The notes under the pieces were generated by a model. It searched no databases. It saw only the letters and a program-made list of their open reading frames with translations, and was not told where the DNA came from. This document shows, piece by piece, positions 22,929-36,659 of a stretch of 64,000 nucleotides of DNA. A program made the translations under genes and the position numbers. Every line of letters begins with the position of its first letter. The first letter of the stretch is position 1. The stretch is from Pulicaria dysenterica (Eukaryota; Streptophyta; Magnoliopsida; Asterales; Asteraceae): contig OX359291.1 of assembly GCA_947179395.2 (NCBI GenBank), forward strand, positions 19,145,123-19,209,122. Direction: 5' to 3'.

Positions 22929-24179
<1,251 letters not shown>

Positions 24180-25676
24180 AAGGGTTTAGTTCCTAAAAGT
24201 ATATCGAAGTTGTCACATTTTGCTATTGTGTATACTCATCTTTCATTACTCCTATTTAATACACTCAACTCTTAAAAACTACCATTTAGTACACCCGATT
24301 ACCTGCTCAGCAGGTAACCGGTAATTTTTTTTATTTTTACTTTTTTTTATTCCACCTCATCATGCCATCTCATAAAATTTTGCCACATCATACAATTAAG
24401 AACTCCTTCATATTGGTGTTCTTCATTCAAGAACATCTTCATATTAACATAAACTTGAAACCCAGAAACATGAAATCGAATGTTTAGCAAATGAAAACAC
24501 AATGTTTAGCAAATGAAATCGAATCTTGTAACCAAGAACATGAAACCCGGAAACATAAAGAACATGAAACGAGCAAATGAAACCCAGAAACAAAAACAAT
24601 CAATACCCTAAATCGATGAACAAAACCATCGCATATTAACAGATCTGTGAACAAGACCATCGCATATTATTAGATGAAACCTAGAAACATGAACCATGAT
24701 TCGATGAACAGATCTGTAATCAAAACCATCGTCGATGAAGATGAAACCCTAAATCGCATATTAACAGATCTGTAAACAAAACCCTAAGTCGCATATTAAC
24801 AGAATCCTAAATCGCATATTAACAGATTTGTAAACAAAACCCTAAATCGAATCTTGTAACCCTAATCGAATCTGGAACTTACTCGGAGTTGAAGGCGGCC
24901 GGAATCTGTCGATTTGAATATGAAATCTGGAACCATGGCGGTGGTGAAGACGGTGGTGAAGGCGGCCGGAATCTGTCGATTTGAATCTGGAATCTCGAAC
25001 GATGGCGGCGGTGAAGGCGGTGGTGAAGGTGGTGTTGAAGGCGGCCGGAATCTGTCGATTTAATCTGGAATCTGGAACGATGGCGGTGGTGAAGACGGTG
25101 GTGAAGGCGGCCGGACTCTGTCGATTTGAATCTGGAATCTCGAACGATGGCGGCGGTGAAGGCGGTGGTGAAGGTGGTGTTGAAGGCGGTCGAAATCTGT
25201 CGAATTAATCTGGAATCTGGAACGATGGCGGTGGTGAAGGCGGTAGTGAAGGCGGCCAGAGATATTCAACTAGATCTTAAACATAGCAGATCTTGAACGA
25301 AGCAGATATTGATATGGGTTTCATCGACGTCACCAAGCAGATCTTGAACAAAGGCAGTGGGCGGTGGGCGGTGGTTCTCAAATCCATCGATGATGTTGAA
25401 GGCGGGACTTCACCAAGCAGATCTTGTTTTATTATTATTATTATTATATTATTATATTTTTAGTTATTGTAAAATAGAAAATTACACATCATCACTCAAA
25501 ACACATGCCACATCATCAAAACCGGATCCACATCACCCTTAACCTGCTATCACAGGTTAAGATGTATTAAACGGTAGTTTTGAAGAGTTCGGTGTATTAA
25601 ATGGGAGTAATGAAAGATGAGTATACACAATAGCAAAAGGTGTCAACTTCGATATACTTTTAGGAACTAAACCCTT
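24180..25676. mobile_element. Mutator-like element with long TIRs and GC-rich cargo
   Basis: The first about 150 bp (from AAGGGTTTAGTTCCTAAAAG) and the last about 150 bp (ending ...CTAAACCCTT) are inverted copies with few mismatches. The 9-bp flanks CATTTATCT (24171-24179) and GATTTAACT (25677-25685) agree at 7 of 9 bases, a plausible aged duplication. The inner border TAACCGGTAATTTTTTT resembles the inner border of the Pack-MULE at 59248-60436, so the two are probably related. The cargo is a five- to six-fold ATCGCATATTAACAGATCTG-type repeat followed by a GC-rich minisatellite. No transposase. Confidence 0.75.
24880..25262 (+). repeat. GC-rich minisatellite, higher-order about 146 bp
   Basis: GGCGGCCGGAATCTGTCGA and variants recur at about 24892, 24961, 25040, 25107, 25184 and 25251. 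Spacing alternates at roughly 67 and 79 bp, giving a higher-order unit near 146 bp. The intervening sequence is GATGGCGGTGGTGAAGRCGG-like. It lies within the TIR element and could encode Gly/Val/Arg-rich peptides, but there is no sign that it does. Confidence 0.75.
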
Positions 25677-26625
25677 GATTTAACTAACTGTTGTGATTGC
25701 TATAATGATATATTTTTGAAAATTTCACATTTTAATTATCAAGTTTTATATTTTTTAATTTAAATAATAATAATATAAAACGTGATAAAATGATTAACAA
25801 TACGTTTATTAATTTAAGAAGATGTTTAAGGGTTAGTATTCATATATCTTAATTATCAACTAAAATGCATAGATTAAATTAATTTGAGATGATATGGATT
25901 TGTAAAAGAAGTATTATATTAGGTGTGTCTAACGGAAGTAGCTCATAACTAGAGCTGAAAACTGTATATTTAATTTGTATATGTGTTTGGTAAATTAGCC
26001 GTATTTGGAGCTGAATGATACAAATGAGAAAAAATGACTAATCATAAAAGTAGGAGGAATTGTAAAACGATTAAAGAGAGTATTTAGGTAATTTTATATA
26101 TAAAAACTTTTAGCTAGTTTTAAAAACTACTTAAAAAATCTTTTTATGTTGGAGGTTTTTGCTTAAAAACGATTCTAGTTTTTTTATTTGAACAAGATTT
26201 ATAGCTTATTTTTTTTAAAGAAAAAACAAACAACTGTAAAAAAATAAAGAGTATATTACAAGTTTCGTGTATGTGCTTTGTCACATATTACACTCTTGGT
26301 CCTTTAATTTCATTTATCATGCTAAGAATTTCTAATTATGCATTTTGTTTCACTGATGATCCTAGATCACCTAAATGACGATAATACCAATTTTATTTAT
26401 TACCAGTTTAATACCTCGTGTATAAACATAAAGATTGTTGATGTGAATTTTAAACATTTATGGTGTGAAATTTTAAACATATAATAAATTCATATATCGA
26501 TAACAAATCAAGACACATTAATGAAGAAAAAATTGATACTCACTGATTTGAACTAATAGTAATTAACTATTTTAGAAAATAAATAGAGTTGATTAGTAAT
26601 AAATATTCTAGGATGAATTTAATGC
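25677..26625. other. AT-rich non-coding, nothing recognised
   Basis: No gene or terminus seen between the Mutator-like element and the solo LTR. Confidence 0.4.
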
Positions 26626-26630
26626 CATTT

Positions 26631-27799
26631 TGTTGAGAAAATGATCTCATTAGTTAAGATTTGATGAGACAAAGTTAAGTTTGTAACATGTGTTCTACAT
26701 ATAACTTAAACAGAATTATAAAGCTTAGTCAGACTGAACACTCATAGTGATTCAGACTGAGTATAAGCTGAGTGTAAGCTGTACATATGTTTTATCATAT
26801 TAGACTATATCTTAGTAAGATTATCAATGTGTTTGATAAGCTGTGTATGTCACCTAAGATATATATTGAGTATTCAGCTTGATGAGTTTCAAGCTGAGCG
26901 ACTCAGCGTGAATACTAAGTCAGCTCAATAGAGTTGCTAAATATGTTTTAGTTAATTCTTTGGACTTCTGAGGATGAGTTAATAATTATACATGTTAGTC
27001 CATGTTTGTTTTTGAGTGTGTTCTCGAAGAACTCAGCTTGATGAGTTTCAAGCTGAATAACTCAGTCTGACTAAAGAAGTCAGTTTAAGATAATTTAAAT
27101 TTGTTTTAAATTTATCTTTTATCTCTCTATATCTACGGAAAGGATAAGAAGATTCCAGAATCAAGATTGAAGATTGAAGACTCAAGATAAGAAGATTCAA
27201 GATTCAAGATTCCGGATTATCCGATAGTTAGTTAGCGAATTAAGCTAAGTCTTAGCTGTTAGATTCCGTAGGCACATGATTATAAATACTTATCTCCTGA
27301 TAAGTTTAGAGGTACGACTCAGAACCAAAAAACAACTAAGTGTTGCAGAGCCAAACTTCATTTCACCGTATGTGTTACGATTCTTGAATCACTGTTTGTC
27401 AGTTCAACGTGATCAAGATATTCACAGATTACCAAGCTATTCGTGTGTTCGAATAATCACATTGGTTATGATATTGGTAAGTTATCAATATGTGTAAATC
27501 CTGTTTAGAGAGTCGTCAGTATCTATAATCATAAGTTGATTATAGATAGCTAAGTTTGAGAGATTGAGAGATTCATATTAGGTGGTTATATATCAATAGT
27601 TGCTTACTTGATAGTTATTGTAATCATCTTTTTATTCAAAGCATTGTAATTATCTTCTTAATAAAAGCATTCGATTGATTATGGTTTGATTTACTTTGTG
27701 TAACACTTTTATTTGATTTGTTCAATTTCCGCAGAAAGTGTATTCAACCCCCCTTCTACACACCTGTTGCTTGTTGTTATTCTCACCAAGGGACCAACA
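26631..27799 (+). mobile_element. Solo LTR with 5-bp TSD CATTT
   Basis: A 1,169-bp unit beginning TGTTGAGAAAATGATCTC and ending GGGACCAACA, flanked by CATTT at 26626-26630 and 27800-27804. A TATA box, TATAAATA, is at 27281-27288, and TTCAACCCCCCTTCTACAC is near the end, as in copia LTRs. There is no primer site or coding sequence beside it, so this is a solo LTR left by LTR-LTR recombination. Inside it TCAGCTTGATGAGTTTCAAG occurs twice (26875 and 27031). Confidence 0.85.
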
Positions 27800-27804
27800 C
27801 ATTT

Positions 27805-30700
27805 CAATATAGGAGATTATGATTAGTAAAAATTTGTCAAAAATAATTTGATGATATCCTAAACTTATTTAATTTATATATATTAAAGCTTAAATTTTCT
27901 TTTGACTTTTTTACATTAATTGAATATTATTAATTAGATTAAATACCCATGTAATATACGGGTTGGTTTAAAAAATAATAATATTAAACATTAAGAGAGA
28001 GTATTAAATAATAATAAAATGCGAATTTATTGAGAATTTTAAAAAATGACGACATACAACATCAACACTCTAACCAGCGGTCGAAAGATCAACGCGAGTG
28101 GAAAGCAAACTTGACGGTGAAAACGTAATATCATGATACAAAGAGACATGATTGTATTTCTTAGATAAGTCATCAATCAGTATTATTACAATTAAAGGTA
28201 ATAACGTTAAGCGTTATTGATTAAAATTAAAAAGAAATTTAAAGTGATTATAAAATATTTTATAATGATAAAACTAAAAATTTGGCTAAAATATGATATT
28301 TTAAAATATTATAAAGGGTATATATATGACATTTGTAAATTAAGGTGAACAATTATTAATTTATACTAGTTTATTGACCCGTACACGTACGGGTATTTCG
28401 AAAGTGTATTTGAGATATTAGAATTTTCAAATAAAAATAATGCAGTAAATAAAATATCACCTTTGTGATGAAAATATACTAATTTCAAAAAAGTGTCATA
28501 TTACAATAAAATTTATACCAAAACGTAGATAAAAATGAGACGGTCGTAAATATATAATTCTTTTTTCTCTAAACAAAATATATCACAAGTTACTAAACAT
28601 AATTTATAAACTTATAATTAATTACATTAGTATACAATTTTTATAAAACTCCCTCCCATCTTCTTAAAACCCCCTCACAATTTTCATCCAACCCTCTCCC
28701 AATAGATTTAAAATTGAATTCAAATTTCTTCTATCCACGATATCTTTCATAAAACCCACTCACAATTTTAATCCAACCCACTCCCAAGTCCCAATAGATT
28801 TAAAATTGAATTCAAATTTCTCCTATCTACGATTTTTAATCTTTCCGAAATTGTTTTGAGAATGGATTAATTTTGAAATTGAAGGTTGTGATTGGTTAAT
28901 TAAGATTCAATTTATGGTTAATTTTAGAAAATTTGCATGTCTTTTATATATATACTAGTTTAATGCCCGTGTAAACACACGGACACTCATTAAAGTATGA
29001 TTATATTTGTTTATTTAAATATATAATTGTTTTATATTGACAAAAGAAAAACATAATATGAAACTTTCTTGAAAACTAATTGATGACTATTTTAAGAATA
29101 ATCCAAATTTAATTATGATAAGGTTTGCATTGTATGTTAACCATAGATAAATTATTCCAAAATTAATGTAATGAATAAAAAGTTTCAATTAGATAAACCT
29201 CCTAAGACAAATTAAATTGATTTTATATCAAAAGTAAGTTGAAAAATTGATTTGTATTAGCTATGTTTTTGTTATTACAATTATATAGAATCAATTTTCC
29301 CCCTAATTAAAACTAATTAAAAATAATATAATTACCTTTCATTTTCCTTTTATTGTATGTAAATATTTTTTTATATCACAAATCTAAAAAAAATATATAA
29401 AAGTTCATATATATTTTGTTTACAATTCCGTAATATATTTTATAAATTGAATCATTGAATTAGTTTGATTGTGTTAATAGAAAAATCCAAAAATAAATTT
29501 TTTATGATAACTCTGAAAAAGTTGTGGTGCTTAAATAAAACCCAAGATAATAGGTTGTTTAAAAAAGATAAATATTAAGATTGATAAAAAAATATTAAAT
29601 AAGTATAAGACACGAAAAAAATTAAAATGATGATAAATAATGCTAGATTTATATAAATATTAAAAGATTAGTATAACATGAATAAACACATAAGAATTTT
29701 TAAATTTGTTTTGTAAAATTTTAAATTAAACAGTTTAGGATGTGTTTTACATCCGGATGAATTTTGTTTTTAAGTTTAGGTATTTCTTATTATTTTACTA
29801 AGTTGTTTTAATCCCAATTATATTTATCAATAATTTAAATACACGTATAAACACATGGGTTATACATAGTTATATATGTAAAGATCATTTAAAACTATAA
29901 ATAATATTTATACGTTACATTATAGTATTTATAGTACATTATAGTTATACATAGTATTTACATTATAGTAGTTATATAGTATTTTCTTTAAATTTAAATA
30001 ATATTTAAGTTACATTATACGTTATCTTATTATTTTTTCAAAAAGCAATTAACTAATATTTAAAATCAACTCAATTCATATACATAAATCATGAGGTTGG
30101 CATTTAATAAATCGTAGACAGTGTCTAAACAAATATATTTATTTTATTATAAAATTTAAATAATGTTTTTTTACTAACCATCTTATCTTTTAGAATTTAA
30201 TTTCAAAGATTAAGTTTGATTAAAAGTTATTTTTATCTAATTCACATTAGTTTGATTCTAAAAAGTCAAAATCAAAATTTAAAATTAAATGAATGAATGG
30301 CTAAGATTAAATCTTTTATTAAATAAATGGACAAGATTATCCAAATTAGTCTTTTATATATATTAGAAGATGGTTTAACAAATGCATATATAAAATATCA
30401 CGACTAATTTTGACTCGAAAAAGGCAAAATTAATTTTTGACAAGATAAAATAATTTTTCAAATTAATAATTCAGATCATCTAATAAAATTTATAATATTA
30501 TTCGTTTAAATAGATTATAAGATTATTAATAATAATAAAAATAAAACAACACCCCCGTATATTCGGTTTTTAAAAAGGTATGAGAGACAGGATAATATGT
30601 TTCCCTAACTTGAGTTTACAAAATATACACTTTTAAAAGAATTGTGACACCAACCCGTATATTCCGTTTAAAAAGATTCCGATGACGAGTCGAACCAAAA
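27805..30700. other. AT-rich spacer with Helitron-like ends
   Basis: No gene seen. Two sites look like Helitron 3' termini read on the minus strand: 28365-28395 (CCCGTACGTGTACGGG hairpin, then ACTAGT) and 28951-28985 (GTGTGTTTACACGGG hairpin, then ACTAGT). A weaker one lies at 27940-27965. The matching 5' ends could not be identified. Confidence 0.4.
28640..28835 (+). repeat. Tandem duplication of about 95 bp
   Basis: CACAATTTTCATCCAACCC through AAATTTCTTCTATCCACGA is repeated as CACAATTTTAATCCAACCC through AAATTTCTCCTATCTACGA. Both copies contain GATTTAAAATTGAATTCAAA. Confidence 0.8.
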
Positions 30701-30710
30701 ATGGTGAGGT

Positions 30711-30772
30711 CACGTGATACGGTAACTCACATCCATGAAAAGTCACATGACCACCCCGTCATCTTATATAAC
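30711..30772 (+). promoter_or_regulatory. GGP core promoter: G-box and TATA box
   Basis: CACGTG at 30711-30716 is a G-box, bound in plants by bZIP/bHLH factors that often mediate light control. TATATAAC at 30765-30772 is a TATA box. Transcription probably starts near 30800, giving a leader of about 500 nt that contains the uORF. Confidence 0.6.
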
Positions 30773-31001
30773 CCAACCACTACCAACCGCTTTTTCCACC
30801 ATTCATTACCAGTTTCCCCCAATTAATCTCCCCTTCATTCACAAATCATTCACCCTCTCCGTCCAATCTTTCTTCTCCGATCAACCTGCCACCGGAAAAT
30901 TCGACTTAGGGTATTTCTTGTAGAGGAAGTTCTCTCGTTTGATCTGCGAGAAAGGTCAAAAGGGTTGGGGTAAAGCCCGGGAACGACAAGTTGCCGACAT
31001 C

Positions 31002-31193
31002 ACGGCTATACACGGAGTAACGCGGCCACTCGCTCATGTCCGATCAGTACGGCGGAAGGGTTCAATAACTATTGAGAGCAACCCTTCTACGCACGGCGGA
31101 CGTGGTGCTTTGCCCTCCGAAGGCGGTAGCCCTTCAGACCTTCTCTTTCTCGCCGGCGGTGGTTCATCCTTCTTCGTTCCGATTGTAGCTTAG
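31002..31193 (+). CDS. Conserved ACG-start uORF of GGP (ascorbate feedback)
   Basis: A 63-residue frame in the GGP leader. The frame has no nearby ATG. ACG at 31002 has A at -3 and G at +4, a strong context for non-canonical initiation. The peptide carries IESNPSTHGGRGALPSEGG and SPSDLLFLAGGGSSFF, which I recognise as the conserved C-terminal part of the uORF reported in plant VTC2/GGP transcripts, where high ascorbate favours its translation and lowers translation of the main ORF. The frame ends at TAG 31191-31193, about 120 nt before the main ATG, and does not overlap it. The choice of ACG 31002 over ACG 31023 rests on length and context. Confidence 0.85.
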   Translation, partial: TAIHGVTRPLAHVRSVRRKGSITIESNPSTHGGRGALPSEGGSPSDLLFLAGGGSSFFVPIVA

Positions 31194-31313
31194 GTTATAT
31201 TAGGATTAGGGTATTTACGAGTATATCTATTATTGTCATATTAAAATCTTTCGAAATCTGCTTTCTTGGACGCTGTTATCTGTTTAATTGAAAATTCAAC
31301 CAACGAATCGAAG

Positions 31314-33189
31314 ATGATGTTGAGGATTAAGAGGGTTCCTACTATTCTTTCCAATTACCAAAAGGAGGACGCTGAGGAAGGCGGTGCAGCCCGTGGATGC
31401 GGTCGTAATTGTCTCAGAAACTGTTGCTTACCAGGTGTTTGATCAAACGCCTCTCTTTTAAAAATAATTCTTTTCATTAGATCGTTTTGAAATTCTTCTG
31501 ATCTTATGATTTGAGCGTTTAAAACGGTGATTTCAGGGTCTAAGCTACCTCTGTACGCTTTTCCGAAATTCAACAAGGTTGAACAGTGTGATAAATACGA
31601 GTTTCCTGTTGCTTTCTTGGACTCCCTTCTTCTTGGAGAGGTAAGATCGAAAGCTCAAACTTCTGTTTTTAGGTTTAATCAATTTGGTTAGGCTAAGATT
31701 GTTGTCTGTACATTACAGTGGGAGGATCGAATGGAGAGAGGGCTTTTTCGCTATGATGTTACTGCCTGTGAAACCAAGGTATTCAATTTGATTCTTGCTA
31801 TTTCATGAATCTTTTCAAGAAACTAAATTTTATGCTCATTGTCTCTTAATAATACCCTATATTTATGATCTATTCCAGGTGATTCCAGGTGAACATGGTT
31901 TTGTTGCTCAGCTGAACGAGGGTCGCCACCTCAAGAAACGCCCCACTGAGTTCCGTGTTGATAAGGTGTTGCAGCCCTTTGATGAGAACAAGTTTAACTT
32001 CACCAAAGTTGGGCAGGAGGAGGTGCTCTTCCAGTTTGAAGCAAGTGAAGATGGTGAAGTCCGGTTTTATCCAAACGCCCCCATTGACGTTGATAAATCA
32101 CCAAGCGTTGTTGCCATCAATGTATAATATTCTCTCTGTTGACTATGTTATATATTTGACATATGAAGATCCTTACAATAAACAATCTGTTGCTTATTTG
32201 AAATCAATAGGTTAGTCCCATTGAATACGGGCATGTGCTTCTGATTCCCCGAATTCTTGAGCGCTTACCTCAAAGGATTGACCACAAGAGCTTATTGCTT
32301 TCACTGAACATGGCCCATGAGGCTGGAAGTCCTTACTTTCGTCTAGGCTACAATAGCTTAGGCGCATTTGCTACTATCAATCACCTTCACTTCCAGGTTT
32401 ATATCTTTCTATCTTGTAATATAAGATAACTAATTTAGATTCATCAAGAAGTAGCTTTTGTTGCCGGTTATGTTTGCTGATATGAGCTTAGTATAATTTT
32501 GAGTTACTTCTTATTGCAGGCTTACTTCTTGGCTGTGCCATTTCCAATTGAGAAAGCTGCCACTAAAAAGATTACTGATTTCAGTGGTGGAATCGAGATT
32601 TATGAGATTGCCAACTATCCTGTTAGAGGTCTCGTCTTTGAGGGTGGAAATTCTCTTGAAGATTTAGCCAATGCTGTGGCTGATACCTGCATATGCCTTC
32701 AGGATAACAACATACCTTACAATGTTCTCATCTCAGATTGTGGGAGACGCATCTTTGTCCTTCCACAGGTACAAATAAGTAAATAACCCGGCTAATTGGT
32801 ACAATGTTTGTCTGTGTATTATTTAATATTGACATGTAAATGTACAGTGTTATGCAGAGAAGCAGGCTTTAGGAGAAGTGAGTGCTGAGCTTCTCGATAC
32901 TCAGGTGAACCCGGCAGTGTGGGAAATCAGTGGACACATGGTGTTGAAAAGGAAGGAAGATTATGAAGGGGCATCTGAGGAAAAAGCCTGGAGACTTCTT
33001 GCAGAGGTTTCTTTGTCTGAAGAAAGGTTTCAGGAAGTGATTGCCATTATTTTTGAAGCCATTTCATGTGCTGTTGTTGAGAAGTTGCTGCCTGAGGATG
33101 AGCAAGATGTTGATGAAGTTGGTGGTCTTAATGATGGTCCTCGTGCATCCATCGTGCCTGGGAAGCAAGAATGCCTAGTTCACTACTAG
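31314..33189 (+). CDS. GGP: GDP-L-galactose phosphorylase (VTC2-type)
   Basis: Catalyses phosphorolysis of GDP-L-galactose to L-galactose 1-phosphate and GDP, the committed, rate-controlling step of plant ascorbate synthesis, in the cytosol and nucleus. Coding exons by GT-AG borders: 31314-31434, 31537-31640, 31719-31778, 31879-32121, 32211-32396, 32520-32768 and 32848-33189. Together they give 1,305 nt, 434 residues from the first of two adjacent ATGs; 31317 gives the more usual MLRIKRVPT start. Family marks are CGRNCLRNCCLPG at the N-terminus, the GEHGFVAQLNEGRHLKKRPT block and the HIT-like triad region INHLHFQAYF. The length is close to Arabidopsis VTC2 (442). No break was seen. The leader carries the uORF above, and AATAAA at about 33292 is a possible poly(A) signal. 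Confidence 0.95.
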
Positions 33190-33499
33190 GTCGGTTCTCA
33201 TATGACTACTCATAACGTATTATTATTAATGTGTATATTTGGGAAGTTTTCGTGGTTTTGGTGTGCTAACTACGAGACTGATCTTCCCTTAAATAAAGAA
33301 TTGCCGGATGCTAGATTGTGTGGTGGTTGTGAAGATTTCAGTATGTTCTACTACTCTTTGTGCCAATGGATATTGTTATTATGTGAAATATGCAATCGAA
33401 TCTTGTACTTGTACTTCTTTTTTGTGATGCGATTTACATGTGATGTGAGTACAACCATGGTCAAAGATTTAAACCACCAAAACCAACTTTGATGAGCAT

Positions 33500-34340
33500 A
33501 GCTCAAGCCATGATGAATCTTACTAGCTTTGACTCACTTTGGAGCAGTCTTTGGTTAACTCTGGCCAACTTACTGAGTTCACTGTACTCTAAAGGTTGGC
33601 CTAGGAAGACAAGTTCTATCTACAATCAGGCTGAGATAGATTAACCCACACAGAAAATCAACTATTTGAACTCAAAAGATAATTAACATGAACTCAGATA
33701 ATATCCTGATCTCCAATAAAAATCTTGACATCCAAAGTCCAAACCATTTTGAGGATTAGATAATGTTTAGAGCCATAGGAATGATTATCTTTCACCATTT
33801 TCATCTTCTTGTCAATACCTCTTTCCTCACTCTTCCTGGTGCAAACTTCTTTCCAATCTCTCCACTCTCCTTACAGCTCCCTGGAAACACTGTAATGATA
33901 TTCCCGAAATCTAACACGAGCCACATATGCTTGCGAGAAGCTAATCGCTTAACTCTTTACAGAGGAGGAGCTAAGAGATCATGCCAGTAAATGTCTTGAT
34001 GACATTCCATAACCATTGTTGCTTTGAGTGATTTCTCAATCTACAATTTTGCTATATTTGTTGAAAAAAAAAGCTCTAAAGGTATCGTTTGTTTCGCAAG
34101 AATTCTATTATCGAATTTTTCTGGTCATATGACATAATTTTATTCAAAATTTTCAGTTTACAAAACCAAACAAAATATCAGATTAAAACTAAACTGAATA
34201 CAATTCCCTGTTTCTTAACAGATAAAAATGATACATGATACGAAATCTTATTTCTTAGAAATTTAATTTTATATGAATTCAATTTCATTCTTTTAAATTT
34301 TACGAAACAAATACAATCTTGACCCAAACGACGTATCGAA
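33500..34340. other. Intergenic spacer between GGP and ATCase
   Basis: No gene recognised. A 75-codon frame at 33763-33990 has no familiar motif and is probably chance. Confidence 0.5.
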
Positions 34341-35062
34341 GCCGAACACATGATAAATGCTCAGACGTTGAATAAACGGGCCGAAGCCCATTCGTTAGGG
34401 TTACTAATCAATTCAAAGTATTTAAATATGGGTTCCCGACATCGTCATCATCATTCTGTTTTTCCGCCAAAACCTAATCAATGCATCATTCAATCGTCTT
34501 TACCTTTTTATATAATTCAGTTTAATCTTACATCATCATCACCATCACCATCATCAACATCTTTCCCCGTGAAGTTCGTCGGAGCTTTTACCAGTCTGCC
34601 CGCCGCTAAAGCATTCGTATTTCATCGGAAAGTTCTCCGACTCCGAGGTGCTTTTCCTTCTTCTGTTGCTTTTTAATCTTCTTTTTCCCCCATCTGTTTG
34701 AAACTTGAATTTACAATCATGTTATCTTGTAAACTTTCACATTTTTTTGGGGTTTATATGTATGATGGCATGGAAAGTTGGAAACACACCATTGGTTCAC
34801 ATCGCTGTTGTCTGCTCTGAATCATTGTTGTATTACATTCATGGGTGCTTTTGAATTAGGAAGTTAAAACCGCATGTTCTTAAATTAGAAAAATTGTTAG
34901 GGTTAAAATAAGTGGTACAGTGTGATTTGAAATTGTAGTCATATAGATGTTCCAGTGGTTTCCTAGTTGGCTGCTTATAATGTGAATCAAGGAGGTCTTT
35001 TGAATGCTCAATTGCTCAGGAACTTTGTTGAAGTTTGTATTCAGGTTATATTACTTGAGGCA

Positions 35063-36644
35063 ATGCATTCTGCTATGTTTTCTATGCGTGTATCGAATGG
35101 TGCCACACAAGCTCTTGATCAAAGAAGGATATTTGGTGGTTACAATGAATCGGGTTTCTTGCATAAGCGTCTGCTGCATTTCAAGAAGAACTCAATGAGC
35201 TGGTGCAATAGTGGAAGGCTGTTATCAAACAATAGAATCCGATGTAGAGCTGTAGAGGTGGAAAGTATCCGAAGTTTTCTGAAAGGAGAAAAATTTCAAC
35301 TTCATGATGTTATTGAAGCACAACAATTTGATAGAGATATACTCAGTGCCATATTTGAAGTTGCACGTGAAATGGAAACAATCGAGAAGAAGTCGTGTGG
35401 AAGCCAGATTTTGAATGGTTACCTAATGGCTACTCTCTTTTACGAGCCTTCAACTAGGACTAGGCTTTCATTTGAGTCTGCCATGAAGCGGTTGGGTGGT
35501 GAAGTTTTGACAACAGAAAATGCAAGAGAGTTCTCTTCTGCTGCAAAAGGGGAGACACTTGAAGGTTGTTTCATATGTGAAGTTTCTTTCTTCTTATGTC
35601 ATTTGCACTTGTTACTAATTTGAACTCATTTTTCAGATACTGTTAGAACTGTTGAAGGGTATTCGGACATAATTGTGATGAGGCACTTTGAAGGTGGTGC
35701 TGCTAGAAGAGCAGCCTTGACAGCTAATATTCCTGTTATCAATGCCGGGGATGGTCCAGGTCAGCATCCTACACAGGTATACGGGTTTTCTTTTTCTTTT
35801 TCTTTTTCCGAATAATTCCTAGATATAATATCCTTCTTCAAAATCAGTTGTTTAGTATATAATTTATAGTTTGGAGTTTCTCTGTTCTGTTGTAAAAACA
35901 TCAGGCCCTTCTTGACATGTACACCATTGAAAGAGAAATTGGAAAGCTGGATGGTATTAAAGTTGGACTTGTTGGGGATCTTGCTAATGGGCGAACAGTT
36001 CGGTCTCTTGCATATCTTTTAGCCAAATATAATGATGTGAAGATCTACCTTGTCTCACCACAGGTGGTAAAGATGAAGGTATGCATTATCATTCAAGTAG
36101 ACGATTAAAGTATAGTATTCCTAATTAGGCAATAACATAGATTTTAGAACAGATTTTATATAATCGTATGTGCTGAATTTGTAGTATTGAAATGATTGAT
36201 TAGGAGGACATTAAAGAGTACTTAACATTAAAAGGAGTTGACTGGGAAGAGAGTGCCAATCTAAAGGAAGTGGCATCCAAATGTGATGTGGTGTACCAAA
36301 CCCGCATCCAAAAAGAACGTTTTGGAGAGAGAACTGATCTCTATGAGGCAGCTCGAGGCAAGTACATTGTTGATCAAGATGTGTTGGGTGTCATGCAGAA
36401 GCATGCTGTCATCATGCATCCTCTCCCAAGGCTTGATGAGGTGTGTCAATGAGAAATGCTCATAGCTTCTTAAAGTTTTAATCTTTTTAGCCTTAAGTTC
36501 TTGAGTAATCCCAAAACTTTGTTGCCCATGATGCAGATAACGGTTGATGTTGATAAGGATCCAAGGGCTGCCTATTTTAGACAAGCGAAAAACGGGCTCT
36601 TTATTAGGATGGCTTTGTTGAAACTCTTACTTATTGGTTGGTGA
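35063..36644 (+). CDS. PYRB: Aspartate carbamoyltransferase, plastid (PYRB)
   Basis: Joins carbamoyl phosphate and L-aspartate to N-carbamoyl-L-aspartate in de novo pyrimidine synthesis, in plastids; the plant enzyme is inhibited by UMP. Coding exons: 35063-35564, 35637-35776, 35905-36078, 36204-36440 and 36537-36644, in all 1,161 nt or 386 residues (Arabidopsis about 390). The first 80 or so residues, Ser/Arg-rich and low in acids, look like a transit peptide. Catalytic marks are the carbamoyl-phosphate loop FYEPSTRTRLSFESAM, the GPGQHPTQALLDMYTI aspartate-domain entry and MHPLPRLDE. The frame is open 5' of ATG 35063, but TTCAG at 35040-35044 looks like an acceptor, so the leader is probably spliced from an upstream exon ending near 34644 (CCGAG|GTGC). 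That intron is inferred. Confidence 0.93.
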
Positions 36645-36659
36645 TGCTAGAGATCCTCG

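Noticed and set aside
24981..25269. Open frames in both directions through the GC-rich minisatellite
   Set aside because: Open because the repeat lacks stops; no domain, no start context and no conservation argument.
30735..30923. ATG-started frame upstream of the GGP uORF
   Set aside because: Its ATG precedes the TATA box, so it is unlikely to be in the transcript, and the peptide is not recognised.
34350..34676. 108-codon frame before ATCase
   Set aside because: His/Ser-rich and unlike any known protein; better explained as the ATCase leader exon and promoter.
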